This document shows positions 49,509 to 61,870 of a DNA stretch of 64,000 nt, in pieces. Location of the stretch: assembly GCF_024586455.1 (NCBI RefSeq), contig NW_026089625.1, positions 620,001-684,000 on the forward strand. Reading direction: 5' to 3'. A program made the translations under genes and the position numbers. Under the pieces are notes generated by a model, which was not told the origin of the DNA, searched no databases, and saw only the letters and a program-made list of their open reading frames with translations. Source of the stretch: Bactrocera neohumeralis. Its lineage: Eukaryota; Arthropoda; Insecta; Diptera; Tephritidae. The stretch's first letter is position 1. Each line of letters begins with the position of its first letter.

Positions 49509-52500
49509 GTTATACTTATGTTATTTCTATCGGAGTTTCTTTAATAGTTTTAGGTACAAAATGTTAATTATTAACAAATTGAGTTCTTGAATTTTAATCA
49601 TTTACGTTTGTTTGATTATAAGATGTGTTCGTTATATATTGCGGATATGCAATATTTAGAGAGGTAATATAATTGCTTAATTGCTTTCGGGAATTAACGC
49701 TTAGCCAATAATTTTCAAGATGATATAATTATTGATATTTTCGTGCTGAAGTTACAATTCTAATTGTTGAAAGAATCCAAATTGCTTTTGTTTACTTTTC
49801 ATCACCATTAGCCACAGTTTAGACTTAGGTGATTTGAATACTGTTTTTAACTCTGACAACTGAATATTAATATACATATATATTTACTGTTTCTTTTACT
49901 ATATAGTATTTTGTAAGAATTGTTATATTTGTTTAATATGGGATTACTTAAACTGCTTTAATCGATCATGATGCAAAATTTTATAGATACACCTGTGAAA
50001 TAAGTTAAGATCTGGAGAATAACGAGCGTCTCAAACTAATTATTTATTCACAATAGTAATAATTTTTAGCAAGATTTGTAGTTATTAATTTTTTTCCTAC
50101 AAAAAATGTTTTCGAAGTTACTTGAGTTTCATCCAATTGGTTTAAAACATAATTTGCATAGATTGATATTATTTTATTATTTAAAGCTTCCTTTAATAGC
50201 ATAAAAAGTATTTCACTTGCATCCTACATCATCTAACTTGCATATAAGCCGAAAATATTTAGAATATTCGTAAAATTAAAGTTTTTACAACAAACTATGT
50301 ATGTGTGAAATCGCCACATCTTTTTTTGCTACATCTTTTAACAAGTGAGTATGTTCAATCTACAAGCCCGTAATTCGAACGCATTTTTACATTTTTTGAA
50401 AGCATACATTTATAAAATCCTAGTTTTACAACTTATAAATCAGACAGTTTGTTGGTAATGGCATACAAAATTTGCAAAATGTTAATCGTTTTGCAAAATA
50501 TGTATAATGCGTATACATATTTGTTAGTGCTATAAGTATTTATAGAATTACATTGAATACGGTGTTTGAAATCAAGTGATTCGAATATTTATGTTTTTCT
50601 TTGGTCTTGTATAATGAACATCAAGTAGCTCCCAGTTCTGACTATTAACAATTTGCGTAGTATACATTACAATCTATGATATTCAAATAAATTTTATACA
50701 TGTACTTAAAAGTAATTTTATACATTTAAAGATGTATTTGAAATAAAAAAGAAATGTGCATAACCAAAATAGGCAATTACTACAGCATTAATTTTTAATG
50801 AGAAAATTAGTCTAAACTATCTGCATTCGTCGTGGAAAAGGTAATGTTGCAAACATAATATTTGTAAATTGAATTCTGCTCAATAAGACGGATTCTATCA
50901 TTAACACAGTTGTAAAAATAATGATGATTTTGTTACAATACTTAGTTGTTACAAATTACCTACTTGTTTTGCATAAGAGAGTTATACCTACGTTTTTTCA
51001 GGATTTTCAGTTATGCTTGTTTTTTAATATGTAAAAAAAAATTCAAAAATAGTTTTGTAAAAATTAGGTGAAATACAAAGTAAGGAGAATATAAACTATT
51101 TATGAATAAATAATAGAATTATAAAAATACATGCTTAAAGATATGACAACCTAGTCCTTGCGCATCATTTTGAAAAGTGATAACAATACTTTTTTCTGTT
51201 CATGTATGTATTCATTTCTAATGTTATTGAGTTATAATTCATAACATTTGGAAACGTAGCCACAGAGAAAGAATACCACATGAAAATCGCAAAATGAGGA
51301 AATTTGCATGATTAACAAATAAATTCTACAAATAACATACAACAAATTTCAAAGTACAGTTTCGGAAGGTAATAAATACGTTTTATTTCAATATTTTATT
51401 TCTCAAGACAAAAAGTTTCATTTTTAATTCCCTTCATTAAACTTGTGAAGAGTCGTTTTCAACAACATCTATTCTTCATTTGATATAAAAAAATAATAAA
51501 GTGATACACATTGCAACGGACCTAACTTATGTAAGTACATTTGTATTTTGCATATACAAAATAATTGGTACTCACCTTAATTATTGTATTATTAAATACC
51601 ATACTTTTTTATACATGTTTATTATATTAATTAATTATGTTATGTGCATATACACCTCACCTCACATACTTTACTTATGTACTTACATATACATACACAC
51701 ATATTAAAAAGTAACACAATTATTTGGCTTTTCTTGTGAGAATCCCGATTGTGCAAAACATTAGCATTGTAATTTGTTCTAACTGCAATGTGACTTACTT
51801 TAAACGATATGGCCAAGAAATCCGCATAAAAATTCAACGGACATTGACTTAAAGTACTGGGAGAAGATTTAAATCAACTGTAAATTAGCAGCAGAAGTAC
51901 AATAACAAAAGAATGCGCATACAAGGTTGCTATTATAATTATAATAATAATTTTTATTTATTAATAATCATATTTTCTTACATTTTTAATCAAAACTTAG
52001 TCTTCACTTTCTTTGTATACTCAATTTCTTATAAAATCGGATTAGAATTTCGAAAACCGCCAAAACGTACTTAAAAATTTCGAATACAACGAATGAAAGT
52101 TTGTGAGTTTACAAGAACCAAAGATACACCGAATTCATCTGAAACTCAAAGCGAATAAAACCGGAGGATTCTTTGTTTAACAAATACTGTATGGTTTAGG
52201 ACTATTTAATAAATATAAATTAAATACTTACTAAAAATAGCTAAGTATTAAAAGACGCTATTACATATACATAAATACCACGATAATAATATACGAATGT
52301 GTAATAAAAGTTAGGAATGAAAATACAACACAAAAAAGAGCACCAAGATAAAAGAGATGCTTTAAAATTTAATATTAGAGAAAACGAAAGGCAGTAAGTG
52401 CAAACGTAAAATTAAAAGGGTTTTGAAAACATATTCAAATTTCTAAAAATTTATTTTATTACATTTTAATTCACAATGTTATACGTTGCTACTCAAAAAA

Positions 52501-55500
52501 ACAGGATTGTCAAAATTTCCCGAATGAAGAAGATGTAACTACTACGTACATATACTTTTCATGCACTTGTATAACATAATGAATTATTTGCTATGTCTTT
52601 TTCACATACTGATAATAAAAATATGTACTATATAGTATATAGATACGTATATAAATCACTATAAATATTTATAATGTCAGATGCAAGTTTAGAACTTCCT
52701 AGTAGATTTCCGACATAAAACTTCTCTTGCTGGAGTTTCCATATGGCGTATGATCCAAATAGAAGAAGTTCTTGGTAATTCATATATATGTATGTATGTA
52801 TACAAATGGTCGACTTAAGCAAAAACATGTGTTGTGAACAATCGTGCTATTGTCTTATATTTTTCACTGTTATGTGTAACTGACATTCCTCTATAACAAA
52901 TTATTACAAATAGAAAGATTATTAAAGACATATTTCAAATTATTCAGACGTAAATACAAAAGTTAAAGAGGAAAATCATCTTGAACAAGTAGTTAATATT
53001 AAGAAGTTCATTAATTAATAACCCAAGCACATATAAATTTTAAAACTTATCTATCAAGCAACATTAAATAGTTACTCTAAAAGTACTTAATAACTTAAAC
53101 TTTAAGCTCGGCGGTTTTTTTTACATATGTAAGTTCCCAAAACTTTCTTATGGCATTTAAAAACTCAGCCTACCGTACGTACGTAATACTATTTTCCTCA
53201 ATAACCAAAAAATGAATTTATCTTAAGGCAAACATGATTTCTTAAATATATAAATATGTGTAAAACGAGCCTAAGGTTCAGTATTAAAAGCATTTTGATA
53301 TCACCTATAAACTATCCTATTGACGTTGTGTATTTCAGTGTTTTAATATAACATTTGCTGAAATAGTAGCAGGGGAATTTGATTGTAGATGAATTATGAA
53401 ATCTAATATTTCAATAAATTTTATGCTATTGGCTTGCAGAATTTGTTAGTTTATAAAAATAAATATACAGCTAGTTACAATCAATTGCTCATAAATAGTT
53501 GTATGGGCAGGCAATAAGGTCCCATTTTAATTAATTAAAATATAATACGCGAGTACGTATTTTCAATATACATAAAGCAGATACAACAGTTGCAGAAGTA
53601 TGTTTATTACACAAAATAAGGATTATGAGATGGAAATACGAAATAATAAACAACAAATCGTACAATAATCCACACATGTCTATATGTATGGAATTTTTTA
53701 CTTAATTTTACAAGTTTCTAAAATAAATGGTTAAGGTGAAAAATATGAATATGATAAGTTAAGGAAATAACAGTAACAAAAATGATATTAGATAATATAA
53801 AAAAACGCAAGCATATGCAAAATAGAAATCGTTAATATAGCAAAAAGTCGCATATCTTGAAGTAAATAATTAACGAAGAATCATTTACGACCGCATATGA
53901 AACTAACGTAAAAAATATACAAATAAAATTAAAAAAATAAGGTAATTTAAATTTACCATACTCAAGGTGAGAACTTGTTATTGTAAATGTTCACTTTTGT
54001 ACTTTTACACCGCATACAAAAACAGGAACCAGAAAAACGAGACAAGAAAAACATCCAAATCTTAAGATAAAATTAATTATTTAACTTCAATAAATATAAA
54101 AACTAACTAATATTTGGAATATATGCAACTGGATATAAATATTCCTATGTTTATGACAAATTTTGAATATACATATGAGCTATTTTCAAAATTTATACCC
54201 AGAAGAGAATTTAAAATGAGTTTAATTTTATTTGATTCCCTTCTTAGGAATTTTTTCTTTATTAAAATGTCTTTAAATATTTCAATATACAATTCTGAGT
54301 TATTTTAGAAATTTAATTTGTTTTACAAAAATGTAAAATCTTACATTGATAGATATTAAAGCCGGAAAACCACTTTAGCAATCAAAATGTTGACTGCTTC
54401 TAATTATTATAAATTAAATATATGTATACTTTTTGTGCATCATTTTATAAAAATAGTCATGCGATTATTAATAAATGTATTAAATTACAGATACACGTAT
54501 GTATATACATATGCATGGTAAAAACTAAAATGAAATAATACAAATTAATTCATTCTCTGCGGTTCATTAATATATCTTATTATAAAAGAGAACGACGATC
54601 GAATGTATTTTGTAAAATAAGCGAAGATACTTATAAACTTAAAGTAGATATTCTTATACTGGGCCTGAATAATACTTTAAACACGAACGAGTATATACAA
54701 GTACATATTACATATTGAACTAGTAGAACACAATTATTAAGTGTATTTAATTATGTATTTAAATGCATTATATATTATTATATTAACTAGATCATTCGTT
54801 GAAATTTGGAATTAACTTATAAAACAATGCGCACTAAAATAAATAACTTCTTCATATAAAAAACAATTACTACTGAGAAATGCATACATATTTAAAAATA
54901 TAACATCGATAGAAATTTATAGAAAATTAAAAAAATAAAATAAAAATAAAAATAAAATGAAGTTATGTCGCAACACAAATACATATATTATTCATACATG
55001 TATATTTACATTGCATTATAAACGAGTATATAAATAAGCATAAATGGGTCAGGCATCCTAATTTAAATCGAACCGATATTTTCTAGTCAGTCTTGTATCA
55101 GAATCGTACGTAATTAGTCTCCACGTAATTTTTAGACTAAAGAATTGCTCTAGTATTGATTGTCCTAAGCTTAGCTTTGTATACACAACTGGTTTGCATA
55201 GTATGTATTTTTCTATAAAAGCGTGTTTTAAAAAAAATACGATTTTTTAAAACTTGTTTTCAAGAACTCTTCAATATAAGTTTAATGCTCAATATTTCTG
55301 GATATTGCAATAATACAATGCAGTTTTATAGTATTCGTAATAGCTAATAGTCCAAAAGTAAATCAACTTCACTTCAAGAAGATCAATATGGAAAATACCT
55401 AATTTAATTTAAAGTAGCTTTAGCGCAATCTCATTCATTTTGCATATTCATAGAGTAATCAAATCAGTTACTTAGTTTTGCAATGCGTTAAAAACCTTTA

Positions 55501-56560
55501 CACTTTTTTTGAAAACACCTTAATAATCGCAGATCATATTTCCAAAGAACTATTCTTGAATACGCCAACTTTTGTCAAGTGTTTGGTTTTACAAATAAAT
55601 TTTCAGGGCCGTCGAAAGTTTGACACCATAAGGAAATAGTATGCCTAATTATACGCATGTATGCAAGTGTTTCAATTACTCAGTAAAGAATAAATAAAGT
55701 GTTCGAAAAAATGTTTTAGAATCTCCCATTTTCTTAAGGATTATGAAATGGAAAAAGTTCAAATTAATTGCTGTCTACTTCATTAAAACTAAGCGATTGA
55801 TGATGCTTTGCTTTTCATGAGTTTTTGTGAGTGTAAAGAATTATTGCACAGTTAAAGATATTTTGTATTTCTCAAATTGTTTTCGATTTTCTTAACAATG
55901 AATTTTAATCTTATAGATTTAAGGTCATCAATTAATTTTTATTTCATCATTTTTAAGGATTCAGGTAAGTGCAGAAAAAAATGAAATTGCAATTATATAA
56001 AACCTTATCTTCAAAATTTATAAATAGAAAATATGTATAAAATAGAAAAATAAATAGTTAATTCATTTAAGTACTTTTGTTAAAAATTCTTTAATTTCTC
56101 ATGATAACATACATATACTTCAATATTATAAAATATTAATTTTAATTAATTTATCTTTGCGTAGCCCACGCAAAATTTCGTGAATACATCTCGTGAAATG
56201 AAAAGTTTACGAATGTATGACAGCTACATTTACTCAAAAAAATTAATTAAATTTGTTATCATATAAGTAGATGACATACAAACTGACCGATCAAAGTTCT
56301 TGTAATATAGTTTTCTTTTTATTTGTGAAGGGTATTATTGCTTCGGTGCAAATGTTTCTGCGAATCGCTGTTGATATACTATGTATGTATGTATGTATGT
56401 ACTCATATTAAATATTTATAAATACTACGTTGTCCTGATCAATCAGAATTTTTCCAAACACTAATTCATTTAAAATGCTCTTTTTCTTTAAAGATATACA
56501 AAAACCACAAATGCAATAACCACAAGCTTGCCACATAATTAATGTGCATTATACTCTAAA
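49509..56560. other. Probable long Rbp9 3' UTR and intergenic AT-rich DNA
   Basis: Seven kilobases of AT-rich sequence with many T-rich tracts and AATAAA hexamers and no coding signal. ELAV-family genes often have long 3' UTRs, so much of this may be transcribed. An isolated AG|GTAAGT at ~55973 has no known host intron. Confidence 0.45.
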
Positions 56561-56563
56561 AAA

Positions 56564-56600
56564 TATATATAAAGGACCCCTTAGTCAACATATGTGTTTA
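56564..56600 (+). promoter_or_regulatory. TATA-type core promoter of the odorant receptor gene
   Basis: TATATATAAAGG lies about 90 bp ahead of the start codon. A TAGTCAAC initiator-like stretch ~20-25 bp downstream would leave a short leader of about 75 nt. Confidence 0.55.
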
Positions 56601-56662
56601 ACGATTTGATACTAGCTGCTGTGAAAACAAAACAAATATAGTCTACTAAACTGACGAATAAA

Positions 56663-58321
56663 ATGGATTTTGTTCAATTTTTTTGGTTTCCTAATGCTTT
56701 ATATCGCATAGTGGGTTATGATTTTCAACAATTGCCACGAGCAAATTGGCGACAGGCTTTAATGAAAGCATTTCTTATATTTACGACAATAAGTGGTATA
56801 TGCACGCGCATCTATATGCTATTCCAATTGCGTGAACTGATTTTAAGTGGTGACATTTTGAATAGCTTTCGTTTAGGTGTATATATATCTTATGCTATTG
56901 ATTCAAATGTGAAATTTTTTGTATTTCTTCTGAATGCAAAACGTCTTCGTGTAATTTACCAATCTCTGTCTAATGAGTACCCAATGACGTCTATTGAACA
57001 AAAATTATATCAAGTGGATAAATACAGCTTTAAACGTGCCCGTATAATGATTGTTTCTTATCTAACGGTAACTAATTCGATACTTATTGGGCCAATGCTC
57101 CAGTCAATTTTCATGTACATAATAGATTTATTTCGTTACGGTTATGCTGCAGCAGCATTTTCATATTTGCATCCAACACCAATGTCATATAACTTTAACT
57201 ATTGTACGCCGCATTATTACATTCTCATCTATATTTCGGAATACTTAAACGGGCATTTTTGTACAACAACAAATTTGGGAACGGATTTATATGTGTGCAC
57301 TTTTGCGGGACAATTTTGTATGCAGCTGGAATATTTGGGATCCTCACTGGAAGCTTATGAGCCTAGCATGGATAACTCAAAGGCAGATTGTGAATTTTTG
57401 ATGGAATGGATAAGAAAGCATCAGTTAATGTTGGAGTAAGCTATATTTCATACATATTTTATTTTGTAATCACTCACATAAAATATGATGCCTGTAAACA
57501 AATATGCATTATACCATATGAACATAAATTCTCGGTTTGTGAATGAGTACTACTAACTTATGGTAATATATTTTTATATTACATGTATTAATATTTAAAC
57601 TAAAATTTTTAATTTACAGCCTTTGTAGCGAACTAAATGAAGTTTTTGGAACAACTCTATTATTTAAATTAATATCAAATTGTGCCGTATTTTGCATAAT
57701 TGTTGTGCAACTGAAGTTGGAGGGCTTTGGTTTCGGATTCTTAAATTTTCTCAGCTTCTTTTTCGTTACTGTTGCCCAATTCTTTATGGTATGTCAATAT
57801 GGACAGAAGCTGATTACCATTGTAAGTTCCTTTAATCGCAATTATTCCGTTATCGGGTGTAATGGTGCTTCTGCCTCCAATTGTTAAATTATTAAAACAT
57901 TTAATTAGTGAAATGGTAAAACATCTACAAATTTTTACATGTTTTACCAAAAATTCCATAGGCAGCAAGCAGTTTTATTGCACCCCTAACGTATTTAACA
58001 GGGTTATGAACTTATATACGTGTCGTAATTATTTTTATACTTTTAGAGTGAAAACTTAGCACTATGTGCATACAAAAACCGTTGGTATAATGGCTCGCAA
58101 ACATACAAAACCTTATTATTTAACATAATTGCGCGTGCGCAGAAACCAGCCCGGCTGACCGCAAAAGGATTTCAACCTATATCGCTGGCGACCTTTCAAA
58201 TTGTGAGAAGTTGAAAATTATCGAATCATTTAAAATATGTAATTAATTTTTTTTTATCTTACCCTAGGTAATGACGATGACCTATCGCGTATTCGCGGTG
58301 CTGCAACGTGCTTTGGATTAG
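56663..58321 (+). CDS. Odorant receptor (7tm_6 family)
   Basis: Exons 56663-57435, 57620-57821, 58047-58202 and 58268-58321 join in phase to 394 aa, the normal length for insect ORs. Several hydrophobic segments are visible (for example ILIGPMLQSIFMYII and FGFLNFLSFFFVTVAQFFMV). The C-terminal third has the family pattern WIRKHQLML..LCSELNEVFG, CQYGQKL, a TAKGFQPISLATFQIV block, and the ending YRVFAVLQRALD. Family role: ligand-specific subunit of an Orco-containing cation channel in olfactory dendrites, with an inverted topology. The subfamily is not recognised, so no symbol is given. It is intact and has a TATA box upstream and an AATAAA at 58406. It is a singleton here, with no tandem copy in the window. 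Confidence 0.94.
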
Positions 58322-58405
58322 TATAATTAATATTTTATTGTTTATAAAAAATATTTTGATAATTCATCTTGTACGCAATATATACATAGTAGGTATACAA
58401 AGCTA

Positions 58406-58411
58406 AATAAA
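58406..58411 (+). terminator. Polyadenylation signal of the odorant receptor gene
   Basis: AATAAA 85 bp after the stop codon, the expected position for a short 3' UTR. Confidence 0.65.
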
Positions 58412-61400
58412 GATTCTAACTACGATACCTTCATAACGAAAATGATAGTGCGAAGTTCGAACCTAAAATGAAAAGCAAAGTAACATAAAAATTCGAAATC
58501 CAGTTTTTGATATATTACGAAACACTACATCGTACTACCTACATGTACACAACTTTAAGCTTCAAATTATAGCTGAAATTAAAGTTTTATTTCAATATGT
58601 GTTTTATATATAAATTTTTTTATTCTATTAAACTTATGAAAAATGGTTTTAGTTTGCATCTCAGGAGACGATATACCCAAATGGTAACTATTAAATGCGT
58701 GTGAAATGTTTGGAGGTATGTGCAAAACTATATTAAAAAATTAAATTGTTTAGTAATTATACATTCGTTATAATGTAAGGGTGCCTGTACATTTAATAAA
58801 GTCAACCAGAATAATGGAAATTAGCAGAAGTCCTGAACCATTTTTTCTAATTTTAACACTTATTCAAGAAAAGTTGCGCACTTAATTTCTGACTTATTTT
58901 GATAGTTATTAACCGTTGTATGAAGTTCATACATAATTCTGTTTCACGAACGGACACACAGACATATATATATATATGTATGTATGTTAATATTAGTTTA
59001 AGATGTTAAAAACAACTTTGCTGAATGCTGTGTTAGTATTATATAATTACATCAACAACCTATGAGAGACCGTTGTTACTGTCAGAAAAGTTAGCACATT
59101 CAGTTCATACTTTTAATATTTGTTGAGCGACGTTTCAGTCCCATTTTTAAAAGTACTTTAAAAGCGCATACATTCTTTTCGAAAGCAAATGTAGTTCGTT
59201 ATTTCACATTCATATACACATGTAACAAAATGCCGTCATTTAAGGTTCACTGCTAGGCGCTTTAAAGCTCTGTCTTGCATTGGCAATATTCTATTTGTTG
59301 GTTGCCATGTAGTTTCATGGTCTACATATGTATGTATATTCAAACTCGTGCCGTGTTGTCTATGTTCTTTCTATTCCACAAATTTCAACTTCTACGGAAC
59401 CAGCAGGTACCCGGCTGGTGTATAAGCTGACTACTACAGACATATATATTACATTTTATATGTCTGCCACAATCGATCTTCGCAGTAATGGTGTAACAGT
59501 AGCATATATGTACATGCTGCAGTGATGGGTGAATATATGGGCGAACAACCTTAAAGGCAACACCATTAAAAATTGCTAAAGCAATTTTTAATTTTATTGC
59601 TTTCGATTTTTCGCGCTCTTTTGCGCCGTCGTAGTTTTGAGTTTTGTAGACCATCTAGACTCGTGTAGCAGTCAGTCGGCGGTCGTTTGATAACTGTTAA
59701 TTGTGTGCCTCCAGCGATACGTTCATGCTACTAATTTGATTATAATTTTGTATAAGTATTGAATTACATACATATTTCGGTAATGTGCTTTTATTAAATT
59801 AACGCATATAGAGTGTACAAAGAACGTATGAGACTCAGTACAGTTAAGGAAAGCTCTCCGCTTGACATACAATTGCTGCTAGAATACTACATCGTGAACT
59901 TTAAATTTCAAAAATACATATTCGAAGCAATAGTTTTTAAATTTTGTAATTTTTGTATTTAAGCAGTAAACTGTTTTGGTGCGAATTTTCGGAAGTACGT
60001 GAGCTGTTAATCATTTTAATAGGTGGTAAGTTATTTCAAATATCTAATGCGGATCTAATCTTTAAAAAATATATCTGGAGGATTAATTTCTTTATTCGTA
60101 ATAGTATCTTAACATTTTCCAAAGCAATATTGGGTTTGTTCTCTTAAATTAAACGAGATAGGGTTATTATATAAAAATTGATTTACGTATACTTTTATAA
60201 CGACATCTTTCTAAAGTTCTTAAATATAATATATTTTTTTGTTGCGAATATAGTGATTTTCATGTTAATGCAAACGAGACTGTAAACGCATCCAAGGAAT
60301 TTTCAAAAAAATTCCATTAATCTTTTCAGTCAAGACTGTATAAATATGTGAATGGACCGTTAAAAACTCCGTCCGCAATAAATTTTTCTACTTTAACTTC
60401 CGGGCGGGCTCTGAGTGTGCTCCACCGCTGCCAAGCATTTTTGATGCCGCATGCCGCTAACTCTCGCACTAGACGCTTGGAAAAAAGCTCATTGCGCTAA
60501 ATGTATCAAAATTACAATTTTGTACAGTCCACTCTGAAATTTATTAATTGTAACTATCTGTCATAAAAATCTGTTCATAAATAAAATTTGACAAATTGAA
60601 AGAGTACCATGAAACTGTGAAAATTAAATGTTTTAACAATGATCTCTCCTTCTAAGGAGTGACATATTTATATATAATGTAAAAAATAAGAATGTAGTAA
60701 TCCCAGAAATTGCCAGAAATACTTCTGAAGTTGAGAATATTTTGGCGAATCGATAGATCAAACATATCTTGAATATTTACTTCCTATCAAATATTGACTT
60801 CTAAACGGTATTATTTTAGTATTATCTCCATCTTCTAATATTTGTTATAACTATTCACAGAAAAAATTAATAAAACAAATACGAATACTTTTAATAGTAA
60901 CATTGCTAATATGTTCGAATAATTAAATTATCGTTTTAATAAGTTCAAAATATAACCAAATACATTAAAATGAGAGATTTTAGATTTTCAATGCAAAAAC
61001 CATATTTCATATATTATAAATTTTGCAAACGATATTACGTATAGTAGATGGTTTTACGAAAGGCGAGTCATGCAACAATTATCAATTATCGAGATCATAA
61101 GTGTAAATATATACGTATTTTATGAAATGATATGGTGTTTTCCTGAGTGGCTTATTTTTATTTAAGAAATTCTAGTTTTAAACTAGTATATTCTATGCGT
61201 AATTATATAAAAAACTTTAGTTTGATTTGAGGTAATGGTATGTACACATAGGCCGAATTTACATGTATACATACTCAAATTGTCGATATGCCATTAAAAA
61301 ACCAAAACAGAGACAACTAATCCAATTAAGATGTTTTAGGTTGCGATTCCTACATTTCTGTGCTGTCTTTTGCATAAATTGCTTGAAAGCTTACGTTTGA

Positions 61401-61825
61401 CTCTCTACTTTCATACACAATGAGTTTTTATATTCATCATTAAACATATACATTTCATTTAACATTTCTGCAATGTTGATAACATTTATACCCTTGTATT
61501 GCACAAAATTTCTTTAGTGTATTAAAAGTTAAAATGAAATTCAGAATTTAAGCGAAAAAAGGCGCTCACTGTTATACTACTCTCTATTTCTATTAATTAT
61601 CCCATACATGATGCTCGAAAATTATATAAATGTATAAATGATTACGTAGTGCGTATTCCGTAGGAACAAATATTTATTTTTAATTCTACTTACAAACTAT
61701 GCGATAAAGGTTCTGAAATGGATATAAATACGTCTAAAAACATTTATACGGATAAAATATTTGAGATATTGATTAAAGTAAGTATAGTGCGCTAGATACT
61801 ACAGTTCAGACATTAACATTACTTT
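58412..61825. other. Intergenic AT-rich DNA
   Basis: No gene is recognised. The stretch 59550-59720 is less AT-rich and has a 28-bp palindrome at 59565-59592 followed by an initiator-like TCAGTC at ~59673. It may be a promoter or first non-coding exon of a gene lying beyond the window; this is inference only. Confidence 0.4.
59565..59592. repeat. Palindrome with 13-bp arms
   Basis: ATTAAAAATTGCT and its exact reverse complement are separated by two bases. It could be a binding site for a dimeric or homeodomain factor; no further support. Confidence 0.7.
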
Positions 61826-61870
61826 TAATACCCTGAACAGAGTATATTAAGTTTGCCACAATAGTTGTAA
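61826..61870 (-). repeat. Edge of the interspersed repeat family
   Basis: ATACCCTGAACAGAGTATAT followed by TAAGTTTGCCACAA is the characteristic terminal segment of the repeat also seen at 26.4 kb, here inverted. It lies immediately ahead of the LINE. Confidence 0.5.
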
